A DNA stretch of 34,816 nt from Paludibacter sp. (GCA_020049515.1 JAIFKQ010000065.1:1-34816); one strand, 5' to 3'; shown: positions 7,927 through 16,932, numbered from the stretch's first letter. Numbers and translations: made by a program. Notes: generated from the sequence alone by a model not told the origin.

Positions 7927-7961
7927 TTTGTGTTTTAATACCTTTAAAGCTAGTATATTTG
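7927..7961 (+). promoter_or_regulatory. greA promoter
   Basis: TTTG (7927-7930) and TATATTTG (7954-7961) are separated by 23 nt. A second TATATTTG overlaps the first box (7923-7930) and could be an alternative start. The predicted greA leader is about 100 nt. Confidence 0.65.
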
Positions 7962-7994
7962 CACTACAAAAATAGATGAGATAAATCAGAATGA

Positions 7995-8028
7995 GAGTTC
8001 CGGCCAATTATTGTCGGAATTCTTTTTT
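7995..8028 (+). terminator. Terminator-like hairpin in the greA leader
   Basis: GAGTTCCGGC (7995-8004) pairs with GTCGGAATTC (8013-8022) with G-U pairs, an 8-nt loop and a T-tract through 8028. It lies after the greA promoter and 44 nt before the greA start. It would therefore stop part of the transcription and release a short leader RNA of about 60 nt, unless it is controlled as an attenuator. Confidence 0.7.
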
Positions 8029-8071
8029 GTTATAGAGATAAAAAATAATAAACCTTAAAAGGAAAACTGTT

Positions 8072-8542
8072 ATGGCAACAAATTATATGACCGCCGAAGG
8101 TTATAAGAAATTGGTAGATGAATTGAATGAACTTGAAAGAGTACAACGCCCATCTATATCCAAACAAATTGGAGAAGCGCGCGACAAAGGAGATTTGTCT
8201 GAAAATGCAGAATACGATGCTGCTAAAGAGGCGCAAGGAATGCTCGAAATGAGAATCTCTAATCTGAAAGGCATGGTTACATCTGCCCGTATGATAGATC
8301 AATCGAAAATTAATACCAAAGAAGTTCAAATATTGACTCGTGTGAAAATAAAAAACACTAAAACCGAGCAAATTATGACTTATATGATAGTATCTGAAAG
8401 TGAAGCAAATTTTAAAGAAGGCAAATTATCTGTTACAACGCCTATTGCTAAAGGACTACTTGGAAAAAAAGTGGGTCAAAAAGCCACTGTTACTGTACCA
8501 TCGGGCGTAATGGAGTTTGAAATAATTGAAATATCACTCTAA
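8072..8542 (+). CDS. greA: Transcription elongation factor GreA
   Basis: GreA enters the secondary channel of RNA polymerase and stimulates cleavage of backtracked RNA. The protein is 156 aa, the standard length. The N-terminal coiled coil carries the catalytic tip GDLSENAEYDAAKE, with its acidic residues intact, and the C-terminal FKBP-like domain ends normally. Expression probably starts at the promoter 7927-7961, with an intrinsic-terminator hairpin in the leader. The HIT-protein gene follows after 69 nt with no clear promoter of its own, so the two are probably co-transcribed. Confidence 0.97.
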   Translation: MATNYMTAEGYKKLVDELNELERVQRPSISKQIGEARDKGDLSENAEYDAAKEAQGMLEMRISNLKGMVTSARMIDQSKINTKEVQILTRVKIKNTKTEQIMTYMIVSESEANFKEGKLSVTTPIAKGLLGKKVGQKATVTVPSGVMEFEIIEISL

Positions 8543-8611
8543 AAGCTCATATTTCAGTGCTGCTTTTCCTTTCAATTGTTTAATGTAAACGATTCAATAG
8601 TAAATCAATAT

Positions 8612-9004
8612 ATGGCAACTATATTTAGTAGAATAATAGCTGGAGAAATTCCTTGCTATAAAATTGCGGAAAACGAGAAATTCTTTGCGTTTTTAGATAT
8701 AAATCCACTCTCTAAAGGTCATGTTCTTGTTGTTCCCAAATTGGAAGAAGATTATATTTTTAATTTGGATGACAACACACTTAGTGAAATGATTGTTTTT
8801 TCAAAAAAAATAGCTCAAGCCCAAAAAAAAGCCATTGCATGTCAACGTATTGGTCTAACTGTGATAGGGTTGGAAGTGCCACACGCACATATACATCTTA
8901 TTCCAATTAATGAAGAAAATGATATGAATTTTCAACGCCCAAAATTGAAAATTAGTGCAGAGGAGTTGGACGATATTGCTAGTGTTATTAGAAAACAACT
9001 TTAG
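8612..9004 (+). CDS. HIT family nucleotide-binding hydrolase
   Basis: A 130-aa histidine-triad protein of the Hint/HinT type. The catalytic triad motif is H91-A-H93-I-H95, with GHVLVVPK (36-43) forming the conserved nucleotide-binding strand. Members hydrolyse adenosine phosphoramidates or related nucleotidyl compounds; the natural substrate here is unknown. A longer frame opens with TTG at 8576, but the ATG at 8612 (MATIFSRII...) gives the usual HIT N-terminus and is preferred. It is downstream of greA on the same strand. A terminator is found only at 9318, so the transcript may have a long 3' tail. Confidence 0.92.
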   Translation: MATIFSRIIAGEIPCYKIAENEKFFAFLDINPLSKGHVLVVPKLEEDYIFNLDDNTLSEMIVFSKKIAQAQKKAIACQRIGLTVIGLEVPHAHIHLIPINEENDMNFQRPKLKISAEELDDIASVIRKQL

Positions 9005-9102
9005 TACTTAAATTTTTTAAATTTGCGTGTCCTTTTTTTACGCTATTTTCACTTCCTTTTATTATATCAACCCGTTAAATGATTGATTGAATAATAATTA
9101 AT

Positions 9103-9165
9103 TACTAGTGTTATGTAAGGAAATTTGTGATGTATTGAATAATTAGTGAATTGTTGCTGAACAGA
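9103..9165. repeat. Dispersed element, copy B (partial, inverted relative to copy A)
   Basis: It begins TACTAGTGTTATGT and matches the minus strand of 4931-4993 without gaps at about 50 of 63 positions by hand count. Similarity continues weakly into the following AT-rich stretch, but the far inverted end is not recognisable, so this copy seems decayed. Confidence 0.6.
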
Positions 9166-9317
9166 CTTTTAATATATTAAAATTAATAATTAGCTGGATT
9201 TATCTATTTTTTTATAACTTCAATTTGGCACTTCTGAATAGCCAGTTAATGTTCAAATACTTCCAATACTGGCAGCTAAAATACTCTATTTTTTATTAGA
9301 TTCAATTCCCAACTAGC

Positions 9318-9359
9318 AAAACACCACAGTTGAATGATTTTCAAGTGTGGTGTTTTTTT
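9318..9359 (+). terminator. Intrinsic terminator
   Basis: AAAACACCACA (9318-9328) pairs with TGTGGTGTTTT (9346-9356), and the stem extends inward by four pairs after one mismatch. The T-run continues to 9359. It is 314 nt past the HIT gene, so it ends either a long 3' UTR or a separate short RNA. Confidence 0.8.
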
Positions 9360-9814
9360 ATTTCCAAAAAATTGCACTACCTCTTTTTCAACTGCTTTAA
9401 TACAATTTTTGCAAACTATGAAGACAAATACAATCGATAAAGTTTTTTAACAATAGATACTCGCTGATATATAGGACTTTAACCATTAGGGGCTGGACGT
9501 TTGAAAATTAGACTGTTGTATCGTTCATATTTTTCACTTGTTTCATTATTTCTCAAATCTCGAATGTAAAAATAATTTCATGCTTTTTTTCATTCTTTTT
9601 TTTCTATCTGTTCAAACTTTCTGGATAGCAGAATATTAACCGATTAGGGTGCTTTTTCAGGTTTGTTTAGAGCCTGCGTTTTTGAAATTATTTTTTAGCT
9701 AATGGGTAGCTCCAATGGTTACTAATTTTTAATTTTGCCTAACTGTTTTTTTATTGCGAAAGACTATTGTGAAAAATAATTTCAGGTTTGTGATAATTTC
9801 TCCCTTTTAATATG

Positions 9815-9822
9815 TATTTTTG
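9815..9822 (+). promoter_or_regulatory. -7 box before the outer-membrane protein gene
   Basis: TATTTTTG matches TAnnTTTG and lies 33 nt before the ATG at 9856. TTTG at 9787-9790 is a possible -33 box with a long, 24-nt spacer. Confidence 0.55.
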
Positions 9823-9855
9823 TTGCGTTTATTTATTAAAACTCCCTAGTAGTAT

Positions 9856-10926
9856 ATGATTTTTCGTACAAAACTTATATTGTTTTATCTTACTGTTAGC
9901 ATTAATATTTTCACACAAAATCTTGAATGGAAAGCTGGTTTAAACTATTTTTTTGATAATACCGAATATGAAAAATCAACGTTAACTCAAGATCAAACCA
10001 TGAATGGGGTTCATTTATCTCCAGAGTTAGGTATGTCATGGGATACAGCACATGCTATATTTGGAGGCATTGATGCATTGAAAATTTCGGGAACCAATTC
10101 ATTTGTCGATAAAATAGATTTAATTGCTTATTATCAATATAGCTCACCCTATATTCATTTTCAAGCAGGTGCTTTTCCCCGTGCAAATTTGCTTTCCAAT
10201 TATTCCGATTTTTTTTATCAAGATTCTGTTCTCAATTTTCGACCAATTATGCAAGGCTTCTTTGTCCGGGCTGGCAATAATAAAGCCTTTTATTCCCTTT
10301 GGCTCGATTGGATAAATCATCAAACTACTACCGAAAGAGAGGCTTTTTACGTTGGTGCGTCGGCACATAAATCTTTTGGTTATTTGTTTGCTGATTTTGA
10401 ATCGTATATATTTCATTATGCCAATGTAAATCCTAGCAACCCACTTTATCATGTGTGCGATAATGGTTTGGCACATTTATCTTTTGGTACCTCTTATGCT
10501 AATAAACAAGGTTTGGACACTTTATTGTTTGCCGTAGGTGTGCTGGCTGGTTTTGAAAGAGACCGCGGTTTGGGCGATGCTGGCAACATTCCGTTGGGTG
10601 CGGTGGTTCGGCTTAATGTAGAATATCGAGGTTTAGGGCTAAAAAACACACTGTATTTGGGCAATCCTCGCTTGGTAATGTATAATAAATATGGAGGAAA
10701 CTTATATTGGAGCAATCCGTTTTTACGGTCTGGTTCGTATTTGCAAACTAAACTCTATTTGACTGTACATAAAAGTCAGTGGTTGCAAAGTAAAGTGGGG
10801 GTTAATCTACATTTCTCGGAAAAGAAACTTTTTTTTGAACAAACTTTTTCGGTGGTTGTCTCCCTTAATAGTTTAACGAAATCTAAGGGTGAATCAATCT
10901 CCGTTTTTAAATATAAACAAAACTAA
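9856..10926 (+). CDS. Probable outer-membrane beta-barrel protein, function unknown
   Basis: A 356-aa protein with an N-terminal hydrophobic signal (FRTKLILFYLTVSINIF, then TQ). The rest has the alternating aromatic pattern of outer-membrane strands, for example IDLIAYYQYSSPYIHFQAG and KAFYSLWLDWI, rich in Tyr, Phe, Trp and Gly. I do not recognise a named family and see no enzymatic motif. It has its own promoter at 9815. The yifB start follows 42 nt after its stop, but a separate -7 box overlaps the stop codon, so the two genes are probably not functionally linked. An uncharacterised porin-like or surface protein is the best description. Confidence 0.7.
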   Translation: MIFRTKLILFYLTVSINIFTQNLEWKAGLNYFFDNTEYEKSTLTQDQTMNGVHLSPELGMSWDTAHAIFGGIDALKISGTNSFVDKIDLIAYYQYSSPYIHFQAGAFPRANLLSNYSDFFYQDSVLNFRPIMQGFFVRAGNNKAFYSLWLDWINHQTTTEREAFYVGASAHKSFGYLFADFESYIFHYANVNPSNPLYHVCDNGLAHLSFGTSYANKQGLDTLLFAVGVLAGFERDRGLGDAGNIPLGAVVRLNVEYRGLGLKNTLYLGNPRLVMYNKYGGNLYWSNPFLRSGSYLQTKLYLTVHKSQWLQSKVGVNLHFSEKKLFFEQTFSVVVSLNSLTKSKGESISVFKYKQN

Positions 10927-10931
10927 ATTTG
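10924..10931 (+). promoter_or_regulatory. Candidate -7 box for yifB
   Basis: TAAATTTG matches TAnnTTTG. It overlaps the stop codon of the preceding gene and lies 37 nt before the yifB ATG. No clear -33 box was found. Confidence 0.45.
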
Positions 10932-10968
10932 CACAAAGGATTTATCAACAACCTCAAATTATTTATCT

Positions 10969-12507
10969 ATGCTAGTAAAAACTTTTGGAGCAGCCGTTCA
11001 AGGTATCAATGCCACTATAGTAACCATTGAAGTTAATGTAAGTAAAGGCATTCGTTTTTTGCATGTTGGGTTGCCCGATAATGCGGTAAAGGAAAGTCAT
11101 GAACGAATTGCATCTGCTTTGGTTTATACAGGTCATACGTTTCCACGCAAGCAAATAGTTATTAATATGGCTCCTGCCGATATTCGCAAAGAGGGTTCGG
11201 CCTACGATTTGCCCTTAGCTATTGGTATTATGGCTGGCGACGAAACGTTAAAATCGGAGGAGCTAGAAAAGTACGTAATTATGGGCGAATTGTCATTAGA
11301 TGGTAGTTTGCAGCCCATAAAAGGAGTTTTGCCCATTGCCATTAAAGCGCGAGAAGAGGGATACAAAGGTTTTATTTTGCCCAAACAAAATGCGCGCGAG
11401 GCTGCCGTAGTTAATAATTTGGAGGTTTATGGCGTAGAAAGTATCAAAGAAGTGATAGACTTTTTTAATGGTAAATGTACTTTAGAGCCTACCATTGTAA
11501 ACACCCGCGAAGAGTTTTTTAGCAACCTTAATATGTTGGAAATTAATTTTGCTGATGTGAAAGGACAAGAAAATGTGAAGCGGGCGTTGGAAGTGGCTGC
11601 TTCGGGTGGACATAATATAATAATGGTTGGACCTCCTGGTGCAGGTAAATCAATGTTGGCCAAGCGATTGCCGACTATTTTGCCTCCGCTATCGTTGCAA
11701 GAAGCGTTGGAAACCACCAAAATTCATTCAGTAGTTGGAAATCTGGATAGCAACACCTCACTCATTTCGCAAAGACCATTCAGGAGTCCGCACCATACTA
11801 TTTCGGATGTTGCACTTGTTGGCGGTGGGGCATTTCCACAGCCAGGAGAAATTTCACTGGCTCATAATGGAGTGCTTTTTCTAGACGAGCTTCCTGAGTT
11901 TAAACGAACTGTGTTAGAAGTAATGAGGCAACCCCTCGAGGATAGAAAGATCTGTATTTCGAGGGCTAAATTTTCTATTGAGTTTCCAGCTAGTTTTATG
12001 TTGGTGGCTTCCATGAACCCTTGTCCGTGTGGTTATTACAATCATCCCGACCGCGATTGTGTGTGCGGGCCTGGCGTTGTGCAAAAATACCTAAGCCGCA
12101 TTTCTGGACCTTTGCTCGACAGAATTGACATTCACATTGAGATTGTCCCTGTTCCTTTCGAGAAATTGGCCGACATGAAAGATGCCGAAAGTAGCGAGGA
12201 CGTACGCAATAGAGTAATAAAAGCCAGGCAAATTCAGGAACAGCGCTTCAAAGATATTGATGGAGTATATTGTAATGCCCAAATGTCGTCGAAACAGCAA
12301 CGTACATTTGCCCAACCTGACAAAGCTGGATCCGAATTGCTTAAAAATGCGATGCTGAGATTAAATTTATCGGCACGTGCTTACGACCGAATTATCAAAG
12401 TAGCCCGAACCATTGCCGATTTGGAAGATTCGGAGAATATACTATCTAATCATATTGCTGAAGCTATTAACTATCGAAACTTGGATAGAGAAGGATGGGC
12501 GGGATAA
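10969..12507 (+). CDS. yifB: YifB/ComM family Mg-chelatase-like AAA+ ATPase
   Basis: A 512-aa AAA+ protein of the YifB/ComM family. ComM is a helicase that promotes branch migration during natural transformation in species where it has been studied; its role here is inferred. Domains in order: an N-terminal ChlI domain (about 20-140); the AAA+ core with Walker A GPPGAGKSM (221-229) and Walker B VLFLDE (302-307); a Cys-rich insert PCPCGYYNHPDRDCVCG (351-367); and a C-terminal Mg-chelatase domain. Length and motifs are normal. The gene converges with lipA, with a long hairpin between them. Confidence 0.95.
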   Translation: MLVKTFGAAVQGINATIVTIEVNVSKGIRFLHVGLPDNAVKESHERIASALVYTGHTFPRKQIVINMAPADIRKEGSAYDLPLAIGIMAGDETLKSEELEKYVIMGELSLDGSLQPIKGVLPIAIKAREEGYKGFILPKQNAREAAVVNNLEVYGVESIKEVIDFFNGKCTLEPTIVNTREEFFSNLNMLEINFADVKGQENVKRALEVAASGGHNIIMVGPPGAGKSMLAKRLPTILPPLSLQEALETTKIHSVVGNLDSNTSLISQRPFRSPHHTISDVALVGGGAFPQPGEISLAHNGVLFLDELPEFKRTVLEVMRQPLEDRKICISRAKFSIEFPASFMLVASMNPCPCGYYNHPDRDCVCGPGVVQKYLSRISGPLLDRIDIHIEIVPVPFEKLADMKDAESSEDVRNRVIKARQIQEQRFKDIDGVYCNAQMSSKQQRTFAQPDKAGSELLKNAMLRLNLSARAYDRIIKVARTIADLEDSENILSNHIAEAINYRNLDREGWAG

Positions 12508-12539
12508 TTTCTTTAAAGTTGAATATAAGAAGATTTGAA

Positions 12540-12587
12540 GATTGCAACTTTTCCAAAGTTTCATTTGACTTTGGAAAAGTTACAATC
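12540..12587. terminator. Long hairpin between convergent yifB and lipA
   Basis: A 14-bp perfect stem, AACTTTTCCAAAGT (12546-12559) with ACTTTGGAAAAGTT (12568-12581), has an 8-nt loop. It extends by five more pairs after one mismatch. No T-run follows on either strand, so it is not a classical intrinsic terminator. It may protect the yifB 3' end or be a remnant repeat. Confidence 0.5.
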
Positions 12588-12657
12588 GGAATTTTAGGGA
12601 CTTTATCGTTAAAAATGCAGCTAGTGTTATGAGACACTTACAGCGGTTTTCGCAAAT

Positions 12658-13503
12658 CTATTCCACATGTTTTTCGGCACCATAAGATGACCTCACCAGT
12701 GGGCCACTTTCCACATATCGGAAGCCTTTTTTCAATCCTATTTGTTTGTATTCTGCAAACTTTTCGGGCGTAATATATTCTTTTACACCTACATTGTAGC
12801 GCGAGGGTTGCATGTATTGTCCAATGGTGAGAATGGAGCATCCTGTAGCCAACGCATCATCCATTAAAGCTAGAATTTCCTCTTCTTTTTCGCCCAATCC
12901 AAGCATAATTCCTGTTTTTGCAGCCACTTTTTGCGACGCAATATACGCCAATACTTGTAGGCTGGTATCGTATTGCGCTTTGGTACGAATTTCGGGTGTC
13001 AATCGGCGCACTGTTTCTAGGTTGTGCGAAATGATATTTGGTTTTTCAGCAATAATCAGGTCTAACAAGGCTGTTTTTCCGTCAAAATCAGGTATCAATA
13101 CTTCCAAAGTAGTTTCTGGGTTAACCTTTTTTATGGCACGAATGGTTTCGGCCCAGTGATTGGCGCCACCGTCGGGCAAGTCGTCGCGGTCAACGGACGT
13201 AACTACTGCATGGCGTAAATTCATTAATTGAACTGATTCGGCAAGTTTCGTTGGTTCTTGCGGGTCAACTAGTTGTGGCCGACCGCTTTTTACATTACAA
13301 AAAGCACAAGAGCGTGTGCAAACATCACCTAAAATCATAAAAGTGGCAGTTCCTCTGTTCCAGCACTCGCTGATATTGGGGCACTTACCGCTTGTGCATA
13401 TTGTGTGGAGACCGTGTTCTTGTACCACTTTGTTCACATGTACATATTCGGCATTACTATGTAGATTGGTTTTTAGCCATTCGGGTTTTCGAAGATAAGT
13501 CAT
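12658..13503 (-). CDS. lipA: Lipoyl synthase LipA
   Basis: This radical-SAM enzyme inserts two sulfurs into octanoyl groups on lipoyl domains or GcvH. It is 281 aa. The auxiliary cluster ligands are C36-x4-C41-x5-C47 and the radical-SAM ligands C62-x3-C66-x2-C69. The C-terminal RSSY motif (271-274), whose serine ligates the auxiliary cluster in studied LipA, is present. The start at 13503 gives the expected N-terminus and has a -7 box 31 nt upstream. No lipB, lplA or dehydrogenase-complex gene is adjacent. Confidence 0.97.
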   Translation of the reverse strand: MTYLRKPEWLKTNLHSNAEYVHVNKVVQEHGLHTICTSGKCPNISECWNRGTATFMILGDVCTRSCAFCNVKSGRPQLVDPQEPTKLAESVQLMNLRHAVVTSVDRDDLPDGGANHWAETIRAIKKVNPETTLEVLIPDFDGKTALLDLIIAEKPNIISHNLETVRRLTPEIRTKAQYDTSLQVLAYIASQKVAAKTGIMLGLGEKEEEILALMDDALATGCSILTIGQYMQPSRYNVGVKEYITPEKFAEYKQIGLKKGFRYVESGPLVRSSYGAEKHVE

Positions 13504-13533
13504 CAGATTTGTTTGTTTTTTTTAATTGATTTG

Positions 13534-13541
13534 CAAAGGTA
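13534..13541 (-). promoter_or_regulatory. -7 box of the lipA promoter
   Basis: CAAAGGTA on plus reads TACCTTTG on minus, 31 nt before the lipA ATG. It is the same octamer as at miaB and typA. Confidence 0.65.
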
Positions 13542-13620
13542 GAACATTTTTTGAACCAAGATGTTCTGACGCATTTTTAGATTTAATTTTATTGAAAATA
13601 AAATTGGAAGTAGTTTGTTG

Positions 13621-13651
13621 AAAAAAAAGTGAAGCTATTACAGTTTCACTT
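13621..13651 (-). terminator. Intrinsic terminator of the outer-membrane barrel gene
   Basis: AAGTGAAGC (13627-13635) pairs with GTTTCACTT (13643-13651) with one G-U pair and a 7-nt loop. The A-run 13621-13628 gives a T-run on the minus strand. It lies about 33 nt past the stop codon of the barrel gene. Confidence 0.8.
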
Positions 13652-13683
13652 CTTAAAAAAAATGACAAGCTAAATAATTAAGC

Positions 13684-14328
13684 TTAAAACATGTAAACGA
13701 AATTTACCGTTGTTACTCTATTCGTTGAATTAGTAGGCTGCGGTAAAGTTGAATTAATCAAAGCCGTATTTTTTATTCCTTGGCTAAAAGTCGCGCCCAG
13801 TTGAATCTTACGGAATAACTCTATCCCTGCTCCAAAATTATATCCATAATCGGCACGTTCCATGAAGCTTCCAAATACTTCTTCATAGCTTGTATTTGCT
13901 GTTTCATTTACCATTTTGGCACTCAAGGCATAACCGCCATAAATACCTCCAAATCCATAAACTCCAATGAAACCAATTGATAATCTATATCTTATATTCA
14001 ATGGAATTTCCAAATAGTTTATTTCTCTATAGCCTTCCTTATAAACATTATCTAAATCGATACTGTCAATTTTGAATGTACTTCCTTTTTGAGAAATTAA
14101 AGCCCCAATTTCCATTCCCAAACCTGATTTTTTCGGCATAAGTTGGTAAACTAACCCTATTTGATAGCCTTGTAAGTTATTGGAATTATAAGCAGCTGTA
14201 ATATTTGGTTGGCTGAAAGATTTGATTTCGCTGGCTCTGTTCATTCCTGCTTTCAACCCAAATTGAGCATAAACGATTGAACTAGAAAGCAATACTAAGA
14301 TGATAAGATTGATTCTTAAAACTGTCAT
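13684..14328 (-). CDS. Outer-membrane beta-barrel protein (porin-like family)
   Basis: A 214-aa protein with a clear signal peptide (hydrophobic 6-19, cleavage after VYA at 21, mature start QFGLKAGMN). FGLKAGMN at the mature start, repeated glycine-aromatic strands and a terminal Phe (FVYMF) fit the small 8-stranded outer-membrane barrels common in Bacteroidota. A longer frame starts at 14364, but it would put 12 residues ahead of the signal peptide. A weak -7-like box (TGCGTTTG on minus, 14357-14364) also lies there, so the ATG at 14328 is chosen. The ligand or role is unknown. It is followed by its own terminator and lies between typA and lipA. Confidence 0.8.
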   Translation of the reverse strand: MTVLRINLIILVLLSSSIVYAQFGLKAGMNRASEIKSFSQPNITAAYNSNNLQGYQIGLVYQLMPKKSGLGMEIGALISQKGSTFKIDSIDLDNVYKEGYREINYLEIPLNIRYRLSIGFIGVYGFGGIYGGYALSAKMVNETANTSYEEVFGSFMERADYGYNFGAGIELFRKIQLGATFSQGIKNTALINSTLPQPTNSTNRVTTVNFVYMF

Positions 14329-14413
14329 GATATATGTGATAGAAATGAGATAGTGCAAACGCAATAATTATACCAAAATATTGGTTGGTTCTGCTTGGTT
14401 AGTATTGTTTTAT

Positions 14414-14458
14414 AAAAAAATCCAATTCGCAATTATTAAAATTGCTAATTGGATTTTT
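14414..14458 (-). terminator. Bidirectional intrinsic terminator after typA
   Basis: An 18-bp stem with one mismatch (14416-14434 with 14440-14458, core AATCCAATT and AATTGGATT) has a 5-nt loop. A-tract and T-tract flanks provide a T-run on both strands. It is placed to end typA on minus. Confidence 0.88.
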
Positions 14459-14479
14459 CGTATGTGTTGAAATGACAAA

Positions 14480-16279
14480 TTATTTTCTTGTCATTCTTTT
14501 GCGTTCATTTTCGTCGAGGTAGATTTTACGCAATCGGATACTTGTTGGTGTAAGTTCCACATATTCATCTTCTTTGATGTACTCCAATGCTTCTTCCAAA
14601 CTGAAAACGATTGGCGGAATTAATTTTGCTTTATCGTCGGCACCAGAAGCACGCATGTTGGTAAGTTTCTTTGGTTTGGTTACATTTACTACGATGTCAC
14701 CTTCCTTTGAGCTCTCGCCAACTACTTGTCCAGCATATATATCATCTTGTGGAAACACAAAGAATCTACCACGGTCTTGCAATTTATCCAATGAATAAGC
14801 AAATGCTTTGCCATCTTCCATTGAAATAATAGAACCGTTATTCCGTTTTTCGATATGCCCTTTATAGGGCTGATATTCCAAGAAACGGTGTGACATAATT
14901 GCCTCGCCAGCCGAAGAAGTAAGCACTGCATTACGCAATCCGATAATACCACGCGAAGGAATTAGAAATTCCAATTGAATACGGTCGTTTACCACTTCCA
15001 TCGTCAACATTTCGCCTTTGCGGATGGCTACCATTTCAATCACTTTTCCAGAACAATTTTCTGGTAAGTTAACTGTAAGTTGTTCAATTGGCTCGCAACG
15101 AACGCCATCAATTTCCTTGAAAATTACTTGTGGTTGACCCACTTGCAACTCAAAACCTTCACGACGCATGGTTTCAATTAAAACCGACAAGTGAAGCACT
15201 CCACGACCAAAAACTTGCCAAACATCCGATTCCATGTTTTTTTCAACACGTAATGCCAAGTTTTTATCCAATTCTTTTGTCAAGCGGTCTTGAATGTGAC
15301 GTGAAGTTACAAACTTTCCCTCTTTTCCAAAAAATGGTGAGTTATTGATAGTGAAAACCATGCTCATGGTTGGCTCATCAATAGCAATAGGGGTAAGTGG
15401 CTCTGGGTTTTGTAAATCGCAAATAGAATCACCAATTTCAAATCCGTCAATTCCTACCAATGCACAAATATCACCCGATTTTACTTCTGTGGCACGCGTA
15501 CGTCCCAACCCTGTAAAGGTGTGCAATTCTTTTATCCGGCATTTAATAGGTGTTCCGTCACGTTTCACTAAATTTACGTCCATGCCTTCGCGTAAAGTAC
15601 CACGATGTACACGTCCCACAGCAATACGACCTACATAAGATGAAAAGTCGAGTGAAGTGATTAACATTTGTGGTGTTCCTTCAAGGTATTCTGGTTCGGG
15701 GATATGTGCAATAATGGCATCAAGCAATGGAACAATATTGTCGGTAGGTGTATTCCAATCTTCCGACATCCAATTATTTTTGGCAGAACCATAAATAGTA
15801 TGAAAGTCCAATTGATTTTCGGTAGCATCCAAGTTGAACATTAAGTCAAATACCGCTTCATGCACTTCGTCTGGGCGACAGTTTGGTTTATCCACTTTGT
15901 TGACAACCACGATTGGTTTAAGTCCAATTTGTAAGGCTTTTTGCAACACAAAACGAGTTTGTGGCATTGGTCCTTCAAAGGCATCAACCAAAAGAAGTAC
16001 GCCATCGGCCATGTTTAACACACGTTCCACCTCACCACCAAAATCGGCGTGACCCGGTGTGTCAATTATATTAATTTTATATCCAAGATAGTCTATAGAT
16101 ACGTTTTTTGCTAATATGGTAATACCTCTTTCGCGTTCTAGGTCGTTGTTGTCCATAATTAACTCGCCCGCGGTTTCGTTGTCGCGGAATAAATGTCCGG
16201 CCAATAACATCTTGTCAACCAGGGTCGTTTTGCCGTGGTCAACGTGGGCAATAATAGCGATATTTCTAATTTTTTGCAT
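14480..16279 (-). CDS. typA: Ribosome-associated GTPase TypA/BipA
   Basis: A translational GTPase of the EF-G-like superfamily, involved in 50S assembly and stress adaptation where it has been studied. It is 599 aa, normal for the family. G1 AHVDHGKT (11-18), the switch region with RGITI (51-55), G3 DTPGH (73-77) and G4 NKVD (127-130) are intact. EF-G-like domains II, III and V and the BipA-specific C-terminal domain follow. The start at 16279 is supported by the -7 box at 16307-16314. It is transcribed divergently from rplS, another ribosome-related gene. Confidence 0.97.
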   Translation of the reverse strand: MQKIRNIAIIAHVDHGKTTLVDKMLLAGHLFRDNETAGELIMDNNDLERERGITILAKNVSIDYLGYKINIIDTPGHADFGGEVERVLNMADGVLLLVDAFEGPMPQTRFVLQKALQIGLKPIVVVNKVDKPNCRPDEVHEAVFDLMFNLDATENQLDFHTIYGSAKNNWMSEDWNTPTDNIVPLLDAIIAHIPEPEYLEGTPQMLITSLDFSSYVGRIAVGRVHRGTLREGMDVNLVKRDGTPIKCRIKELHTFTGLGRTRATEVKSGDICALVGIDGFEIGDSICDLQNPEPLTPIAIDEPTMSMVFTINNSPFFGKEGKFVTSRHIQDRLTKELDKNLALRVEKNMESDVWQVFGRGVLHLSVLIETMRREGFELQVGQPQVIFKEIDGVRCEPIEQLTVNLPENCSGKVIEMVAIRKGEMLTMEVVNDRIQLEFLIPSRGIIGLRNAVLTSSAGEAIMSHRFLEYQPYKGHIEKRNNGSIISMEDGKAFAYSLDKLQDRGRFFVFPQDDIYAGQVVGESSKEGDIVVNVTKPKKLTNMRASGADDKAKLIPPIVFSLEEALEYIKEDEYVELTPTSIRLRKIYLDENERKRMTRK

Positions 16280-16306
16280 GTAATACTATCTTTTTTTTTG
16301 AGGGTA

Positions 16307-16314
16307 CAAAGGTA
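16307..16314 (-). promoter_or_regulatory. -7 box of the typA promoter
   Basis: CAAAGGTA on plus, TACCTTTG on minus, 28 nt before the typA ATG. The -33 box is unclear. Confidence 0.65.
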
Positions 16315-16441
16315 GTCAAAATAATTCAATTAGCATTTTATTTCGCAATCTATCTGAATGATACGAAGTAATCATTGAATCGTTTTTTTGTTTAAACTGA
16401 TGCTTTTGTCATTTCTTTTATCAAAAACCCGAAATAATCTA

Positions 16442-16471
16442 TTGTTGTTTGAAAAAAAAGAAGTACTTTTG
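16442..16471 (+). promoter_or_regulatory. rplS promoter
   Basis: TTG (16442-16444) and TACTTTTG (16464-16471) are spaced by 19 nt. The predicted leader before rplS is about 80 nt. Confidence 0.7.
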
Positions 16472-16556
16472 CCCTCCAAATTTAGCGTAATCTCTGACAG
16501 AATATAGAGTGGTCTGTGAATATTGCGCCAATTATTTTATAAAAAAAAGAACAATA

Positions 16557-16904
16557 ATGGACTTTATTAAAATTGCTGAACAAGCATTTCTAGTTGAAAA
16601 AAACCATCCTGCTTTTAAAAGTGGTGATACAGTTACAGTTGCTTATCGTATTATTGAAGGTGCAAAAGAGCGTATTCAAGAGTTTCGTGGTGATGTAATA
16701 AAAATTGTTGGACACGTTGGAAACAAACGTTTTACTGTTCGCAAAATTTCGAGTAATATCGGTGTAGAACGTATTTTTCCCTTAGATTCACCTTTTATTG
16801 AAAGTATTGTGGTAAATAAACATGGTAAAGTACGTCGTGCTAAATTGTACTATTTACGTGCTCTTACTGGTAAAAAAGCTAGAATCAAAGAAAGACGCGT
16901 ATAA
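16557..16904 (+). CDS. rplS: 50S ribosomal protein L19
   Basis: Ribosomal protein L19, 115 aa, located at the subunit interface of the 50S. Typical segments are [22 protein letters not shown], the RFTVRKIS region and [18 protein letters not shown], with the basic tail [25 protein letters not shown] longer frame starting with GTG at 16509 exists, but the ATG at 16557 (MDFIKIAEQ...) gives the normal L19 start. The gene stands alone here, without rpsP, rimM or trmD, with its own promoter and terminator. Confidence 0.97.
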   Translation: MDFIKIAEQAFLVEKNHPAFKSGDTVTVAYRIIEGAKERIQEFRGDVIKIVGHVGNKRFTVRKISSNIGVERIFPLDSPFIESIVVNKHGKVRRAKLYYLRALTGKKARIKERRV

Positions 16905-16932
16905 TTACCGTTTTCATTTGACAAGAAATAAT

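Larger units (their letters stand above)
9005..9855. other. Long intergenic region with no ORF
   Basis: About 850 nt with no credible coding frame. It contains copy B of the dispersed 94-bp element (from 9103), a plus-strand terminator (9318-9359) and the promoter of the next gene (9815). The 9360-9800 part is AT-rich with several T-runs, and I see no structure in it that I can name. Confidence 0.6.

Noticed and set aside
12621-12632. Possible third copy of the 94-bp element (CTAGTGTTATGA).
   Set aside because: Only about 11 nt match and similarity does not continue into the flanks, so chance is likely in AT-rich DNA.
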